A stretch of 64,000 nucleotides of DNA from Pratylenchus scribneri (Eukaryota; Nematoda; Chromadorea; Rhabditida; Pratylenchidae). The translations under genes were made by a program, and so were the position numbers. Of this stretch, positions 1 through 12,289 are shown piece by piece. The notes under the pieces are model-generated. The model did not search any database. It saw nothing but the letters and a program-made list of their open reading frames with translations, and was not told the DNA's origin. Location of the stretch: assembly GCA_030063045.1 (NCBI GenBank), contig JAQSEB010000082.1, positions 62,001-126,000 on the forward strand, given 5' to 3'. Within the stretch, counting starts at the first letter, position 1. Each line of letters begins with the position of its first letter.

Positions 1-885
1 ATCCTGGTCCTTGATTTTTAGCAAATAGCGGTTTGAGATGAACCTGCAAAAATTGAAAAATTAAATTTTATGATTAATTTTTCTTAAAATTAATTTATAG
101 TAAATTTTATATTCAATAAAACTTGACTTTTGTATTCAAAAATCTGGACTTTTAATTTTAAAATATAATAAATGTACCATAAGGCAGTTGCTACGGCCAT
201 TCCGACGAGAATGCAATCGACAAAAACGGCCCAAAGGAAAAAAGTGAGGAATGAGAAAAAGGAGAGGTTCAGTGCCACGGCGAACAGAACGCTGGAGCCG
301 AGAAGTGAGCAGGCGAGCAGCACAAGAAATGCGGGATCATCCCTGGCCCATTGGTCCTTTGTTTCTGCAATTTGAGCTCATTAAACATTGTTTAATTTGT
401 TTTTGAACTTACGTTTTCTATACATGAATTTCCTATAAACTTTCTGCGGGTTAATGAGCAAATATAGCATTTGCCATCCGGCAAACCTTTAAAATAATTT
501 AAATCGATTTTTTATTAAAACAAAAACTAACTCAAAATCCATTTGCCGAATGTGAAAAAGTCGACGAAAGAATCGGCCCAATTTGTCGCTGGCGGTCATT
601 CTCACTGATGAGAAGCAACCAACTTCTCCGGTTGAACTGAAAATTTGGACAATTAAAACCTAATAACTGCGTTTTAATGCTTACAATTTGGATGAAGTAA
701 ATGAAGCCGGAGTTGATAGGCCACTTGCACTTCTGTTCCAGTAATAATCTCTGCGAACTCCGCTGCTTGCACCAATTGACGTGGAAGGAGATTGGTAACC
801 GCCTAAAATAAAATGTGTAATTTATAATAAATTTCTGGAAAATTTAACACTTACTGCTGCTGTTTTTGCCAAGGGTTGTTTTCAT
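1..885 (-). CDS. unc-50: UNC-50 homologue (Golgi/inner nuclear membrane protein), 5' part
   Basis: UNC-50/GMH1 proteins are five-pass Golgi membrane proteins; in C. elegans UNC-50 is needed for traffic of assembled acetylcholine receptors. Exons read on the minus strand: 885-855, 802-685, 636-532, 486-413, 364-178 and 43 to the window edge, with phases that close (186 residues visible). Family blocks seen in order: RRLFHIRQMDFEFAGWQML, INPQKVYRKFMYRKQ, TKDQWARDDPAFL, then two hydrophobic segments and WFISNRYLLK. The N-terminal 60 residues are Ser/Gly rich and poorly conserved, so the start at 885 is less certain than the body. The C-terminal third lies beyond the left edge. OST4 lies 209 bp upstream on the same strand. 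Confidence 0.93.
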
Positions 886-1093
886 CTAATTCTTGTTTTG
901 AAATATATGTAAATTAAATAAATTAATGATGAATAAATGTATTGAGGAAATAAACCCGTAAAATTTGGATGTTAAAATGAATTCAAATCAAACAAAAAAT
1001 AATTTATCTTGTAGTAAAAAGCCCAAATTCCATCAAAAAACATTAGGTATTTAACATTTTCTCTTCACATTGATTGCCTTCTTCTCTTTCAAT

Positions 1094-1251
1094 TCAAGAT
1101 TGTTTCTTCTGATTGGCCACAATGTAATGATAAAGAATGACCAGAAGGAAGATGGTCACGCCAAGAATATTCTGCAAAAAATTCCAATAATTAAATCAAA
1201 AACCTCTGAAAAATTTACCGCCATAACACCAAGTTGGATATCACTAATCAT
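1094..1251 (-). CDS. OST4: OST4, oligosaccharyltransferase 4 kDa subunit
   Basis: A 36-residue protein in two exons (1251-1219 and 1171-1094), separated by a 47-nt intron. It reads MISDIQLGVMA then NILGVTIFLLVILYHYIVAN and ends KKQS. This matches the OST4 family, usually about 37 residues, with one membrane helix and a short Lys-rich tail. OST4 stabilises the STT3-containing oligosaccharyltransferase that N-glycosylates proteins in the ER. A T-rich acceptor TTTATTTTCCAG near 1311 lies about 60 nt before the ATG and could be a trans-splice site. The gene is followed 209 bp later by unc-50 on the same strand. The small size makes it easy to miss; identity rests on near full-length agreement with the family. 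Confidence 0.9.
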
Positions 1252-1752
1252 TTTTTGCACGCAAATGACTTGGTTTTGGATAATTACTGATTATTAATTT
1301 AAACCTCTGGAAAATAAATTAAAAAATATTAAACGTGGATAATTGATAATAAAAATCTCTTTTTTAATTTTTATCCTTGAAAAAAAATATTTATTTGAAC
1401 ATTATTGACTGGAATCAATTTCGACAATTGTTTGCGTTTATTTATCAAAAGTAAAAGTAAATTATAATGTAATTGATGCGCAATATTAGGTGTAAAATTA
1501 AATAAAATGCCAACAAATTTGTGTGGAAGGAAGAATTGAAAGTTCAAATTGGGAGAGGAATTGGATTTATACCATAAAGAGAGAAGGGAATTGGATGGGA
1601 AAAGGATGGATGGAAATGGAATGCTCATAAACAAATCCGATGAAAGAAGATACGCTTGAAATTTGAAAGGTGGTGGATTAAATTGAGGGGAAATTAACCA
1701 AAAAATTGGGTGGTGAGGAAATTAAATAAAATTATCTCAAAAATCTGGCCCT
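1252..1752. other. Intergenic spacer between fozi-1 and OST4
   Basis: About 500 bp of AT-rich sequence holding the 3' end of fozi-1 and the 5' region of OST4. I see no coding exon with splice signals. The possible trans-splice acceptor near 1311 is the only feature worth naming. Confidence 0.5.
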
Positions 1753-4700
1753 TCAGGAATTATTAATTGCATTTTGAAGCCCATCGAAGAATTGTCTGAT
1801 AACCGTGAAGAAGCGTTCCGGTCTGAATTTGTGTTCCTCTCCTTTGAATGGCTCGCCGAAAAATTCCAAAGTTGACAAAAGTTGGTCCTTCAAAAATTTG
1901 GAAATTACGAAAAATAATGCAAAAATTTGTTCGCTAACCTTTGTTCCCTGAATTGTTTCCTTCAAATTTGCGCATTCCACCGAAGAATGTTCCAAGAAAT
2001 AGGTCAATTGTTGATTTGCACCAGGCAATGCCAATTCCTCCTCCACCAATGTTTGCGCCTTCTCCAGTGAATGGAATTGGCCAATGATTCGAAGGAATTC
2101 AACTATAAAAATTTGAAATGAGAAAAATTAAATTTTATTTTTACCTTTGGATGCCTCCTCAATTGTCCTCTTGGATTGGCCAATGAATTTGGGCAATTCG
2201 GGAAAATGCTTTTGGATGATTTTGGCGAGCAATTCCAACAGAACAGTTCCATCGGGAAAAAGGAAATTGCACATTTGAAGGATGCGGGATGGCTGGAAAC
2301 CCTTGACCAGTTGACCGGTGCTATCGCCGCCAATCAAATTCAGTGAAATGAGCAAAAGATGCAGAATTGTGCGGAAATGGGCCGATTCAGAGAGAAGTTT
2401 GGCCGCATTGGACAATGTTTGAAGTTGCTTAAAATAAAATGGATTATTTGTTTGTTAAAAGCTTTGGATATGGTTTAGTAAATTTTAACAAATTCATGAA
2501 AATTTGATTTAAGAATCCTCCCTTATTTTTCAAAATTTAAGTCTCCGGTTCGAATCCTCTCAAGGGAAGTTATTTTTTTTCAAGTTTGATTAATGTTTTT
2601 TATGCATTTTTGTTGCTTAAAAATAGAAAGAAAATATATTTGTTTTTCAAAATTCTGTTTTAGGTTGCAAATAAGGGATTATTTGGTCCAATGGGTTGAC
2701 CCTTGGTTTTGGAAATTTAGGTCGCGGGTTCGAACCCGCTCACGGGTGGATAATTATTTTTTCACTTTTATAAATTTTTAAATATTCTGCAGTAAATTTT
2801 TAAATAAAATAAAGTAGTTCTAACAAAAAATGAGGTATTAAAACTAACTTGATTAATTTCCATCGTTTGCTGATCAAATTCACCGATCACCCCCATTATG
2901 GCCAATGTTTCGTTGAGACGCACAATTTTGGACAAGTCCATGATGAATTGTTCCTCTTTGTCCAGCGATAGCTGCTTGTCGGCCGCCACCAGTGCAAAAC
3001 GTCGAATGTCCGCTTTGGTTGGGGCAATTTGCTTCACCAATTTGACTTGTTCCGGGCCCAAAATGTTTTGATCGAATCTAAAAAACATTTGGTTAAATAT
3101 TTTTGATAATTATTTATTTACCTGTGCAATGCGAACATAATCTCGAATGATTGCAATTTGAGTTGGCTTCGAATGTTGGCCACCTTCTCCCGTTGCGCCA
3201 ATGTCAACAAAGAAGAGCCATTGCCATTGGCGGTTAGAGACTCAAACAGGCCCAAATCGAATTTCTGAATGTGAATGTATTAAATATTTTGAATTTGGTA
3301 TTGGAATTCCCAATGTTCGGTAGGGGATTAGCTAATTTAATTAGTTTTAGGCCCATTTATGCTGAATGAGGCAGCATTTAAAAGATAAAAGTTCTCGATC
3401 AGAAATTGGGAATTTTGAAACCAGTTTTGAATCATTTTATGGTGGTTCAGAATTGAAAATCAATACCAATATTCGGAATCGGTGTCATTGTCCCATTCCA
3501 TCCCAATGCCCTCATTACCTCAATCATTTCATTTGCATCATTGTTGGAAAATGTGCTGAACACGGTCTTCTCCAAGTCGACGGTTCCATCATCCAAAATT
3601 GGCCATTTGAATGTGTGAGGAAAATATTTGGGCGGCTGTTCATTGTCATTTTCATCGTCGATGTTGGAATCCATTTGTTGATTGGCTGCATTGGCACAAT
3701 TTGTTGGAAATGAATAAAGGGAGGGCGGTGAAGTGGTTGATGAGGCCGAATGAAGAATGTTGTTGTTCTTGGCTTCATCTTCTAAAATAATTTATTTATT
3801 TTAGAAAATCTCCAACCAAAAGCACTTGCCTTCTTCTTTCCCATCCATTTGTCCATTCTTTTCGTCCATTTCTTTGAGTATTTTTTGGCTCAAATTCAGG
3901 CATTCCTCCAGAAATGTTCCCGTCACCGCCGTCGATTCCTGCATTAATTCTTCGTTTGCATCAATCTCTTCAACCTGAATTGAAAAATGATTTAAAAATT
4001 GAATTGAATTGACTAACTTTTGAACAATTGTCGGAATTATCGTCAGATTGGGAATTTTTCATGTCCTCGACGAAATTGGCATTGAATCCATTTGGGAATA
4101 GGCCATTGAGATTTTGAAGATAAAAGTTGAATGGATTGAAACCGGCAACCGGATTGAAACTGCGAAAAATGGAGGGAAAATTAAATTATAATAAATTAAA
4201 TAATTTACGGTGGAAATATGATTTTGTCAAAATTGTTATTCATTTGTTGTTGTTCCTTTTGTTGTTGTTGTTGTTGTTGCATTTTGCCCAAAATGTCCAC
4301 CATGCCCATTGATCCGTACAACAAATCCCCGCCACCACCAATTTGCGGAGTCACAAAGGACGAATTCATCAATGACGGATTTGGCCCAATTCCACCGTTG
4401 TTGTTATTTTTGTTGCCATTTCTTTGACCTTTTTGTCGGCCACCTCCACGTTGCGGTGTTTGATGCGCATTGATGATCGGTGGGAAAAGTGCAGCCGCCG
4501 ACACAGTTGAAGAATGGCGTCGTTGTTGTTGTTTGATGGGTGTTGGTGTCATCTCGAGGAGGGTGGCAAATGAATTGTCCATATTGGTGCCATTGCTGGA
4601 ACCAGATGCCACTGTATGCGAAGGGCTCGACATCAATTCTTGTTTGAAAGCAGGCGACAATTGCTGTCCATGGAGTGGACGTCCTCTACCTAAAAAATAA

Positions 4701-5984
4701 AATGAAATGTGATCACGAAATTTGGGGGTCGCAGGTTCGAACCCGCCCAGAGAAGTATATTTTTTTCAGGTTTGTTTGTCTATTTTAAGCATTTTTAAAC
4801 CATTCCACTGCAATTTCTAAATTACAAACAGTGCTTAGAAAAACCCGACCATAAAAACGCTATTGTTACCATTTACCAATGTAAAGTCTAAAATGAGAAC
4901 ACACCTCGAACATTGGGAAAGCATTTCTTCATGAAATCCTCAACTTGCGCTGCATATTGATCCATATAGGAGATTGGGTCACCCTGTAAAAATTATTCGG
5001 ATTAATTCATTTCAAATAATCAAAACATACAGCCAATCCATGCAACGAAACCATATGACTTTTGACGTTGTTCTTTGAATAAGTGGATGTGAAATCGCAC
5101 ACTGGGCATTGGAACATTGGTTTACCAACATGGCATTGTCGAATGTGGCAGGGCAATTTGCTGCTGTGCACATTCTTCTGACAAAGCACGCAAAATTGGA
5201 AGGTGTATGGGTAGCTCTGCAAATGAAATGTCATAAAAATTTTATTATTTCGAAGAAATTGGATTTACCCGCTTCCTTTCACTGATTTCCTGCTTTATTA
5301 TTAATCCACGAACAGCCTTGTCTTCTTCTCCCGGACCAACTGTAGCCTTTGCACTTCTCTTCCCACTTCCATTGTTGTTCGAATTATTATTATTATTCAT
5401 ATTTCTCTGAATTATTTGTTTTTGTTTTGTAATTCCATCATTTAAAAGTTGTTGAGAAATTTGAAGAAGTTGATTAATTGGAGTCACGGTTGGCATCAAT
5501 GCCGATGCCGGTGCCGGAAACGAAGAATTCTCGTTCCCAATCCCATTATTCCCAGCAAAAAGCATCGGAAAATTGAAATTGCAATTTTCAGCAATATTTA
5601 TTGATTGGGATTTTTTGTCATTTTGTTGTGTTGGCATTATGTCCATTTTGTTTTGTTGTTCAACATTTTCGAAGAGACCAAAAAGTTGCGCAGCAGAAAA
5701 AGGGGAAAAAGTTGTTGAAGTTGGAATTGATGAAGCCGTGGCTTCTTTGTTGATTGGATTCAGTTTAAATGCTGCAGATGAAGATGCTTAAATGGATTTG
5801 TCATTATTTTAAAATGAGGGATTTTCTGACCAATATTTGCCGCCAATTCCTCAATCGGATTATTATTGCCTGAGGCGGTGGATTTTGGCGAACAGGCCGA
5901 ACTCATCACATCTTTGTTGTTATCCTCATTCTTGATCGAAAAAGATTGAGGCGGCACAATCCGAGGCTCAGCACCACTTAGCAT
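1753..5984 (-). CDS. fozi-1: FOZI-1-like protein: two C2H2 zinc fingers plus FH2 domain
   Basis: Thirteen exons, all phases closing, give about 687 residues: 5984-5831, 5771-5269, 5216-5031, 4983-4905, 4689-4209, 4159-4018, 3974-3830, 3781-3519, 3264-3122, 3077-2849, 2427-2145, 2102-1939, 1887-1753. Exon 3 encodes two zinc-finger units (CVLCQKN..CHIRQCH and CPVCDFTS..HMVSLH). The middle is Asn/Gln/Gly rich. From exon 8 the protein reads as a formin FH2 domain: WPILDDGTVDLEKTVF, FDLGLFESL, ADIRRFALVAADKQLS, FRTILHLLLISLNLIGGDS. There is no proline-rich FH1 stretch. That combination is the hallmark of C. elegans FOZI-1, a nuclear regulator of M-lineage and ASE neuron fate rather than an actin nucleator. 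Intron 7 begins GC (AAG|GCAAGT); the only nearby GT donor would create a stop. Confidence 0.9.
2505..2600 (+). repeat. tRNA-derived SINE-like copy in fozi-1 intron 10
   Basis: Contains a B-box-like GGTTCGAATCC preceded by TTCAAAATTTAAGTCTCC and followed by a T-run. The same arrangement recurs at about ten other places in the window, nearly always in introns. It lies antisense to the gene. Confidence 0.6.
2670..2765 (+). repeat. tRNA-derived SINE-like copy in fozi-1 intron 10
   Basis: A second copy in the same intron, with GGGTTCGAACCCGC after GGAAATTTAGGTCGC and a following T-run. No complete tRNA cloverleaf can be folded, so it is not called a tRNA gene. Confidence 0.6.
4705..4800 (+). repeat. 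tRNA-derived SINE-like copy in fozi-1 intron 4
   Basis: Shows GGGGGTCGCAGGTTCGAACCC then a T-run and CAGGTTTG, like the copies at 2.5, 46.6, 58.4 and 61.9 kb. Confidence 0.6.
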
Positions 5985-6869
5985 TTTGATGGAAGATTGG
6001 AAGGGATTTTATGGTATGGAAAAGCTATACATAAAATGACGAATTGATGAATGGAAATGAAATGTGGAGGGAAATGGATTTTGGGGACATTTGATGTGCT
6101 TGATGGGATTGTTTATACAAAACGGTTTAGCCACGGTCAATTTGGCACAATATTATTGGATAATATTCGGGCGAAAATGCACACAAAACAGGATTTAGCC
6201 CCTCCAGTCAAATGGCCCACCACCACCATAAGCCTTCCCATCCTTTTTCAGCAGCAGTCCAGTTTAAGCCTTTTCTGGTTGTGCCATAAGTGCCGCCAAC
6301 CCAACAAATGCTTGGGCCTATTTTCCATATTCTCCCCCCGTCCAATGCCAAACAGTCCACAAGCCTGCCGTTGGGGCCTAATCCCCCATTTCCCCTTCCC
6401 CCGCACATTGTCCAGCTCCCATCCCAACCCAAAGTCGTGGGCCCCATTCCCCTCCCCCTTTTGTCTTCTTCACTTGGCCATTTCCCGCCCAGGGATTAGC
6501 CCCCACCACCACCATCGCCAGCAGCCGCTTGGCAGGCGGCCCCTTAAGGCAAAACGGGTGCCGAGGCGCATTTGGGTGGGGACTCCGGGGCTAATCCCTG
6601 GCACTCATCATTTGTGGGGCGGTTGGGTTGGCGGCAATTGCCGACTGTTTTCGACTTGGGTTTTGCTTTGGTTGGGCAATTCAATGGAGAAAGGGGTAAA
6701 AACTGCGCCGGCACTTTTTGGGAAGTAAGATGGGGAGGAGGAAAGAAGCCAGGAAAATTGCTTAAAAATATTCTGGAAATTGGAAAGTTGATTGGGCATT
6801 GGGATGATCAGAAGCAGATCAGAAATAAGACATCTCAGTACCGCCATCTCACTCAGTATTTCGGCTTCA

Positions 6870-7175
6870 TTTGGCCATAACACAATAAGGAAGGAACCAA
6901 TTCCGGAGGCAATATGCCCTTCGAAAGCCCTAAAGGTCCTACAAAAAGTGGCCTTCTTATTTTTGAATAATTTGAACAATTTGTAGAAAAGGCGAATTTT
7001 TCTCAATCTATCAGAATATTCATGTTTATTATACGCGAAGGCATGTAACTTTATGTAAGGGTGAAATTTATAAAAATAAAATTAGCCACTTTTTAGAGCC
7101 CACTTTAGGCTTTGAAATGGCATATCGCCTTCCTAGATTGACTTTTGCCTCGCTCAGTTATAGCCAAAAGAATGG
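6870..7175. mobile_element. Palindromic MITE, family A, copy 1
   Basis: Left arm reads GGCCATAAC..AAGGAAGGAACCAATT..GGCAATATGCC..GAAAGCCCTAAA..AAAAAGTGGCC. The right arm is its reverse complement (GCCACTTTTTAGAG..GGCTTTGAAATGGCATATCGCC..TATAGCCAAAAG). Total about 300 bp, with arms of about 85 bp. Confidence 0.8.
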
Positions 7176-7897
7176 GTTAGGTATTGAAATGTGCCCTATC
7201 GAGAGAGATCAACTTGATGGCCGAATGAATGTGAATGAAATGTGGAATTAGCGGGAAAAGTTTTGTTGACCGGAAATAAATGGGAATGGGATGAGTAATT
7301 TTTGTTGATGAATAAAATAAAACGTGAATGAATTCCATCCTTTTCCGCCGCCCAACAACATTAAAAAAACACAAATTCCTCTCCCTCCCTCCCCAAAGGC
7401 CACTGCCGTATTTTTTGAATGTCCGGACGAATAGCAGCAAGTGGGTAAAAATAAAATGTTGATGATGGGCAAAGTGGGATGAAAAAAGTGGAAGGCAACC
7501 AGCCCCCAACAACCCATCATCAGCCTGATTTTTCCGGGCCTGGCAGCGATTCCATCCACCCGCTTATCAGTGTCGGGCAAAGGCAAAAAAAGGATGTAAA
7601 TAAATAAAATTGGCCCAGTCACAGCCAAACAGCCAGCCAACCTTATCTGCTTTGGCTTATTTTTCTCAATTTTATGTGACAAGCATTTTGTTTAGGCCAA
7701 ATTTGGCGAAGAACGACGACGGTGGGAAATGCGAATTTGGGCGCAAAATATAAAGAGAGGATTGAGAAGGCCGGAGGGAGGGGAAAAAGGTTTGGGCGGA
7801 AATTTTTTTGGGAAGGCGGGGGCAAAAGGATGGAATGGATGGAGGGGATGGGGATACGGTCAGCCCGATTTATGTTGGGATGGCGAAAAGCATTGCT

Positions 7898-7917
7898 GGG
7901 GGGGGGGGGGGGGGGGG
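7898..7917. repeat. Poly-G run (20 nt)
   Basis: Uninterrupted G homopolymer in the intergenic interval; its length may be uncertain for sequencing reasons. Confidence 0.9.
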
Positions 7918-8279
7918 AGGAAGGCATGGCGAATGAATGGACGGGGGGCAATTGGGACGGTGAAAATGATGATGATGGGCTTATTCGCATTCACAGGCAT
8001 ACGGGCGAATAATAAATTTGGTGGAGAATTATTTGGGTGGATCATCATCAACAATTTTTTTTTTGGGGGTGGATGGCCGATTACTATTCATTGGAGGGGA
8101 AATGCTGATGCTGGCTTTTGGCCCACCAATGTTTTTTAGGCCAACGCTGATTGGGCGGGGTAGACCATCCAAATTTGACGAGGATTTTGGCTAAAATTAA
8201 TGAAATTGACGTGTGTGTGAAATTGGATGAGGCCGAAAACATTTATTAGTTGTGTGAAAGGGACTCAAATTTTGGATTC

Positions 8280-8585
8280 ATCGGTTTTTGGTCCATAGCT
8301 AAAAAGAGGCAATAATCAATTCAGAAAGGCAATATACTATTGAAAAGCCCAAAGTAATCTCTAAAAAGTGGCCTAATTTAAATTTATGAAATCCAACAAT
8401 ACAAAAAGTTAATGTCATTGATTGTGATAAACTCTAATTTTCTGATTGAATGAGGAAAAGCCGTTTATTTTACAAAATATTATATATTTCAAAAATTATT
8501 AAAGTAACTTTTTAGAGGACATTTATGCTTTCAAATGACATATCGCCTTCCTAAATTGGTAACTTCCTTGTCTCGTGGCCAAAAG
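8280..8585. mobile_element. Palindromic MITE, family A, copy 2
   Basis: Left arm has GGCAATAATCAATTCAG and CTCTAAAAAGTGGCC; right arm has TTTTTAGAGGACATTT and CATATCGCCTTCC ending GTGGCCAAAAGAACGG. Same inverted-arm structure as the other copies. Confidence 0.8.
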
Positions 8586-9174
8586 AACGGTGCAAAGATT
8601 AAGATTATCCTATTTTGCCAATTTAAAGAAGGACCAAATTTAATAGACAAAATGAATGAAAAAGTTTAAGCGAAAAAGGCGCAAAATGGAAAATGAATGG
8701 ATGGAAAGTAATTTCTGATATGGAAAAGGGAGATGACCATCTTGTAGTCCTTCACCACCAATACCATCAGTCTCGACAAGAATGGCCGGTAATAAACCTT
8801 TTTTGGGGGCATCCATCCATTTGGGCCCACATGATCGCCTCTGCCTTCCTTTAATTCCCAATTGCCGTTTTATTCCTTATCAGCCGCCTATTCGTTAGCC
8901 TAGGCGCCCAAAAAGTCACTAAACTAGGCCGAATGGAGGAAAACATTCAGCATGAAAAAGTTTAGTGGGCAATGAAATGATGTTTTGATGGGAAATGATG
9001 ATGAGGAAGGGAAGGCGGACATTGGCCTTTTGGCCCAAAATGGCTATAAATAAACTTATTATCATTTTTGTAGAAGTGAAGTCAAAGTGGCCTATTCCCA
9101 TAAATAATTCGTATTCCTTTTGCCCTTTCTCCCCAGCCCTCCCACCCTAATCGGGTTTAGGACAATTGAGTCTG

Positions 9175-9485
9175 GCTAACTGACTCAAAATTCGCGAGGC
9201 AATAACCAATGTTGGAAGGCGATATATCATTGGGAAGCCCAAAGTTTACTCTAAAATATGGCCTCATTAAATTTTATCGAATTCCACCTTAACAAAAATT
9301 AAATGCCTTTGAGTATAATAAATCCGAATTTTCTGATTGAGTAGGGGAAAAGCCGCTTATTTTACAATTTGTTTTGTGTTTTCAAAAATTAAATATATCC
9401 ACTTTTTAGAAGAGATTTAGGGCTTTCAAATGGCATATAGCCTTCTTAGATTGGCTAATGCCTCGTTGAGCTATGGCCAAAAGAA
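9175..9485. mobile_element. Palindromic MITE, family A, copy 3
   Basis: Left arm GGCAATAACCAATGTTGG..GAAGCCCAAAG; right arm GGGCTTTCAAATGGCATATAG..GAGCTATGGCCAAAAG. The internal portion CCCGAATTTTCTGATTGAG-like is shared with the other copies. Confidence 0.8.
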
Positions 9486-10834
9486 AGGTCCAGATATTCA
9501 ATCGTCCCGTTCCCTTACTCCCACCCCACATATCTTTCCTTTTTGTAGTCTAAATTTATTCAATTTTGCCTGGGGGAGAAAGGAAATATTCCATTCAATG
9601 GAAAATGTAAAATAAAAATTTTGCCAATGGTGAAAACTGTTTAAAAAACTTGGGCGCAAACTTCCATCACACAAATATTCGCCTTTTGAAGAGCTTCCTT
9701 CCCCCTAGGCATTTTCCCATTGAATAATCCCCCTTTTGGGGTGCGCGAGAAGCCATGGGAGCCCAATTAAGTTTGGCACTCATTCTCCCCCATTCTAACA
9801 TAAATTCTTTCCGCCATTCAAATCCTACCATTTAAGCCCATCCACATTTTCCCCTTTTCCATATTTATTCCCCACCCCACACCCCTCCCCTCAATCAGCC
9901 TAATTGTGCCATTCCCCCTGTCCTGGGACTTGGCGCCATTTTGCGTCATCCCCGGATTATTTGTGTGCACATTTTGATCAACCAAATGCGCAGCATTTTT
10001 GGCCCTGCGAAAAGACGAAAAAAATTGTTTAGAAGGCAAAGAAAGGTTGGATTAGGAGGAAAGGATGGACGGATGGATGGGTGGCTATTTCTGGTGTGGC
10101 CAATTTGGCAAATTAAAATTTTTTTGTGCTTGTCATCCTCCTCCTCTGGGCCAAAAACTTTGCCGCCATCAAATGCGGCTTAAAGCGAAGGGAGAAAAGG
10201 ACACAAAAATGGAGCCGATTGGATAAATGGGCATGCTATCAAAATAATATTACCATATCAAAGGAAGAGGGGAGACTGCTGCTGGCGAAATTGTGTGCAA
10301 AATTTTGAATGGGAGGGGGCATCCATTTTGTTGAAATTTTAGTTGGGTTGGGGACAAAGTTGTTTTCCCGACTGGTCATTTTTGTTTGCCCTTCCTCCCC
10401 TCTCCGCATATTTTTGGATGGTCATTTTGGCCATCATTTCGGCTGGTTGCGCAGGTCGAGAGGGGAGGATGGTGGTGGCCAAAAGGGCGACTGTGAGGCT
10501 AATTGGCGAAAGCGGATTTTCGAGTGGTATATTTGCCCGCAAAGCACAACTGTGGCCATCGCCGCCGATGAAGTTGAGTTAAAGGAGGCTTAATCGGTCC
10601 TAAAACAGTCCATTCTCATCATATTGGCCTATGTTGGACTGGATAGCGGCGACTTTTTCGTGATTTTTTCCTCAATTCCATTCCAAAATTTTCAACTCCC
10701 TCCTTCAAATGCGCGCCCATCCGTCCCATCCAAATTGACGAAGGCCTTTTCCCATTGCCCCTACCGCTTTTCCATGGGCTCGAGCATTTTTTGCGCACCC
10801 CTCCCAATTCCTGTGGTGGCTGCCTTTGAAGAAT

Positions 10835-10925
10835 GACCACAGTGGTGGCGGCAATGGAGCAGCACACAATGGCCAAAAGCAAAACAGTGGAAAAGAGGGG
10901 GTGGGGAGGACTGGGGGGCGCCGAC
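10835..10925. repeat. Imperfect duplication, left copy (flanks minisatellite array 1)
   Basis: The stretch around TGGCGGCAATGGAGCAGCAC followed by ACAATGG and AAAG resembles the stretch at about 11585-11665. The two copies bracket minisatellite array 1. Confidence 0.5.
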
Positions 10926-10984
10926 TGGCAGAATTCTAAAACATATTGTGTTTTAACCCTCAAACATTTATGATTTATTTTTAA

Positions 10985-11455
10985 TTCCGCCTGTTTTGTA
11001 TTTTCGACTTAGAATAATTCCGCCTGTTTTGTGTTTTCGCTTAGAATAATTCCGCCTGTTTTGTGTTTTCGCTAGAATAATTCCGCCTGTTTGTGTTTTC
11101 GCTTAGAATTCCGCCTGTTTTGTGTTTTCGCTTAGAATTATTCCGCCTGTTTGTGTTTTCGCTTAGAATAATTCCGCCTGTTTGTGTTTTCGCTTAGAAT
11201 AATTCCGCCTGTTTGTGTTTTCGAATTAGAATAATTCCGCCTGTTTGTGTTTTCGCTTAGAATAATTCCGCCTGTTTGTGTTTTCGACTTACTTAGAATA
11301 ATTCCGCCTGTTTGTGTTTTCGACTTAGAATAATTCCGCCTGTTTGTGTTTTCGACTTAGAATAATTCCGCCTGTTTGTGTTTTCGACTTAGAATAATTC
11401 CGCCTGTTTTGTGTTTTCGCTTAGAATAATTCCGCCTGTTTGTGTTTCATCTAAT
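10985..11455 (+). repeat. Minisatellite array 1 (about 32-bp unit)
   Basis: About 14-15 tandem units with the core AATAATTCCGCCTGTTT followed by GTGTTTTCG and a short variable end (ACTTAG, CTTAG or ATTAG). Units differ by 1-3 bp. The array ends in TTTGTGTTTCATCTAATCCC, a flank shared with array 2. Confidence 0.95.
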
Positions 11456-11584
11456 CCCTCGAAGCAATTTATGTTTTTGTCCCCAAACCATTTTTTATAT
11501 TTCTCTCTCTCAAACAATTTTATGTTTTTGCCTCGAAATAATTTGTGATTTTGCTTTGAAAACATTTTGTGTTTTTTTTTCAAT

Positions 11585-11665
11585 TGAATGACCACCAAGT
11601 GGCGACGGCGGCAATGTAGCACAGCATACAATGGACAAAAGAAGGGAAAGGGGAGGGCGACTGGT
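11585..11665. repeat. Imperfect duplication, right copy
   Basis: Contains GGCGGCAATGTAGCACAGCA and ACAATGGACAAAAG, resembling 10835-10925 on the other side of array 1. Confidence 0.5.
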
Positions 11666-12289
11666 TGGTGGAAAGCAGCAGCATAAAAAGCTTCTCCTGG
11701 GGCAAAAGGCGCGGCGCGCGGGCGGATTACGATAAAATTGGTGGCTGCTGGGAAAGGAGAATTGGGATTGGGAGGAGGATGGTGGCCACTGGATGGATAA
11801 AAAGGTAGCAATGCCCAACTTTGGCTGGTGCTGCTGGAGTGGAGGGAGGACTTTGCGCGGGTTCGTGCCCCCTCCATTGCCCCTTCCCACCGAGGCCACC
11901 ACCTTTTTTGGGCCCACAGACAAATAAATTTATTCATTGGTTGGGTCGACTGGATGGTTGGATGGCAGAGGGGAGAGTTGGCCCGAAATTCACTTTTTGG
12001 GAGGATGGGAAAGGAAAGGAAAAAACAACCCAACGAATTTGGCCAACCACACAATGAAGCACACTTTTTGGTGGAGATGATGGGGGAATGCAAATTGGCT
12101 TCCACTATTCCCATGTTTGGGGGCCAATTTTCTGGGAATCATCAAAATTCTCCTTCCCCCATTCTCCGTCGATGAATCGATCATCCAAATTGGGCAAATT
12201 TGTTAACAAATAGTGGAATTATTGAGAAATGCTTAAGAATTAGGGTAGGAATAAGGAACAATTGATGAGTACCGATGATTAAGTACTTG

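Noticed and set aside
3461..3467. Donor ATTG|GTATTG for fozi-1 exon 8
   Set aside because: It leaves the wrong phase for the next FH2 exon; the upstream donor GAG|GTAATG fits phase and the FH2 alignment.
6051..6728. 225-residue open frame on the plus strand
   Set aside because: Pro/Trp/Gly-rich low-complexity product, no domain, no supporting splice signals, in a repeat-rich interval.
11389..12114. 241-residue open frame on the minus strand
   Set aside because: Runs into the minisatellite array and a duplicated stretch; no recognisable domain.
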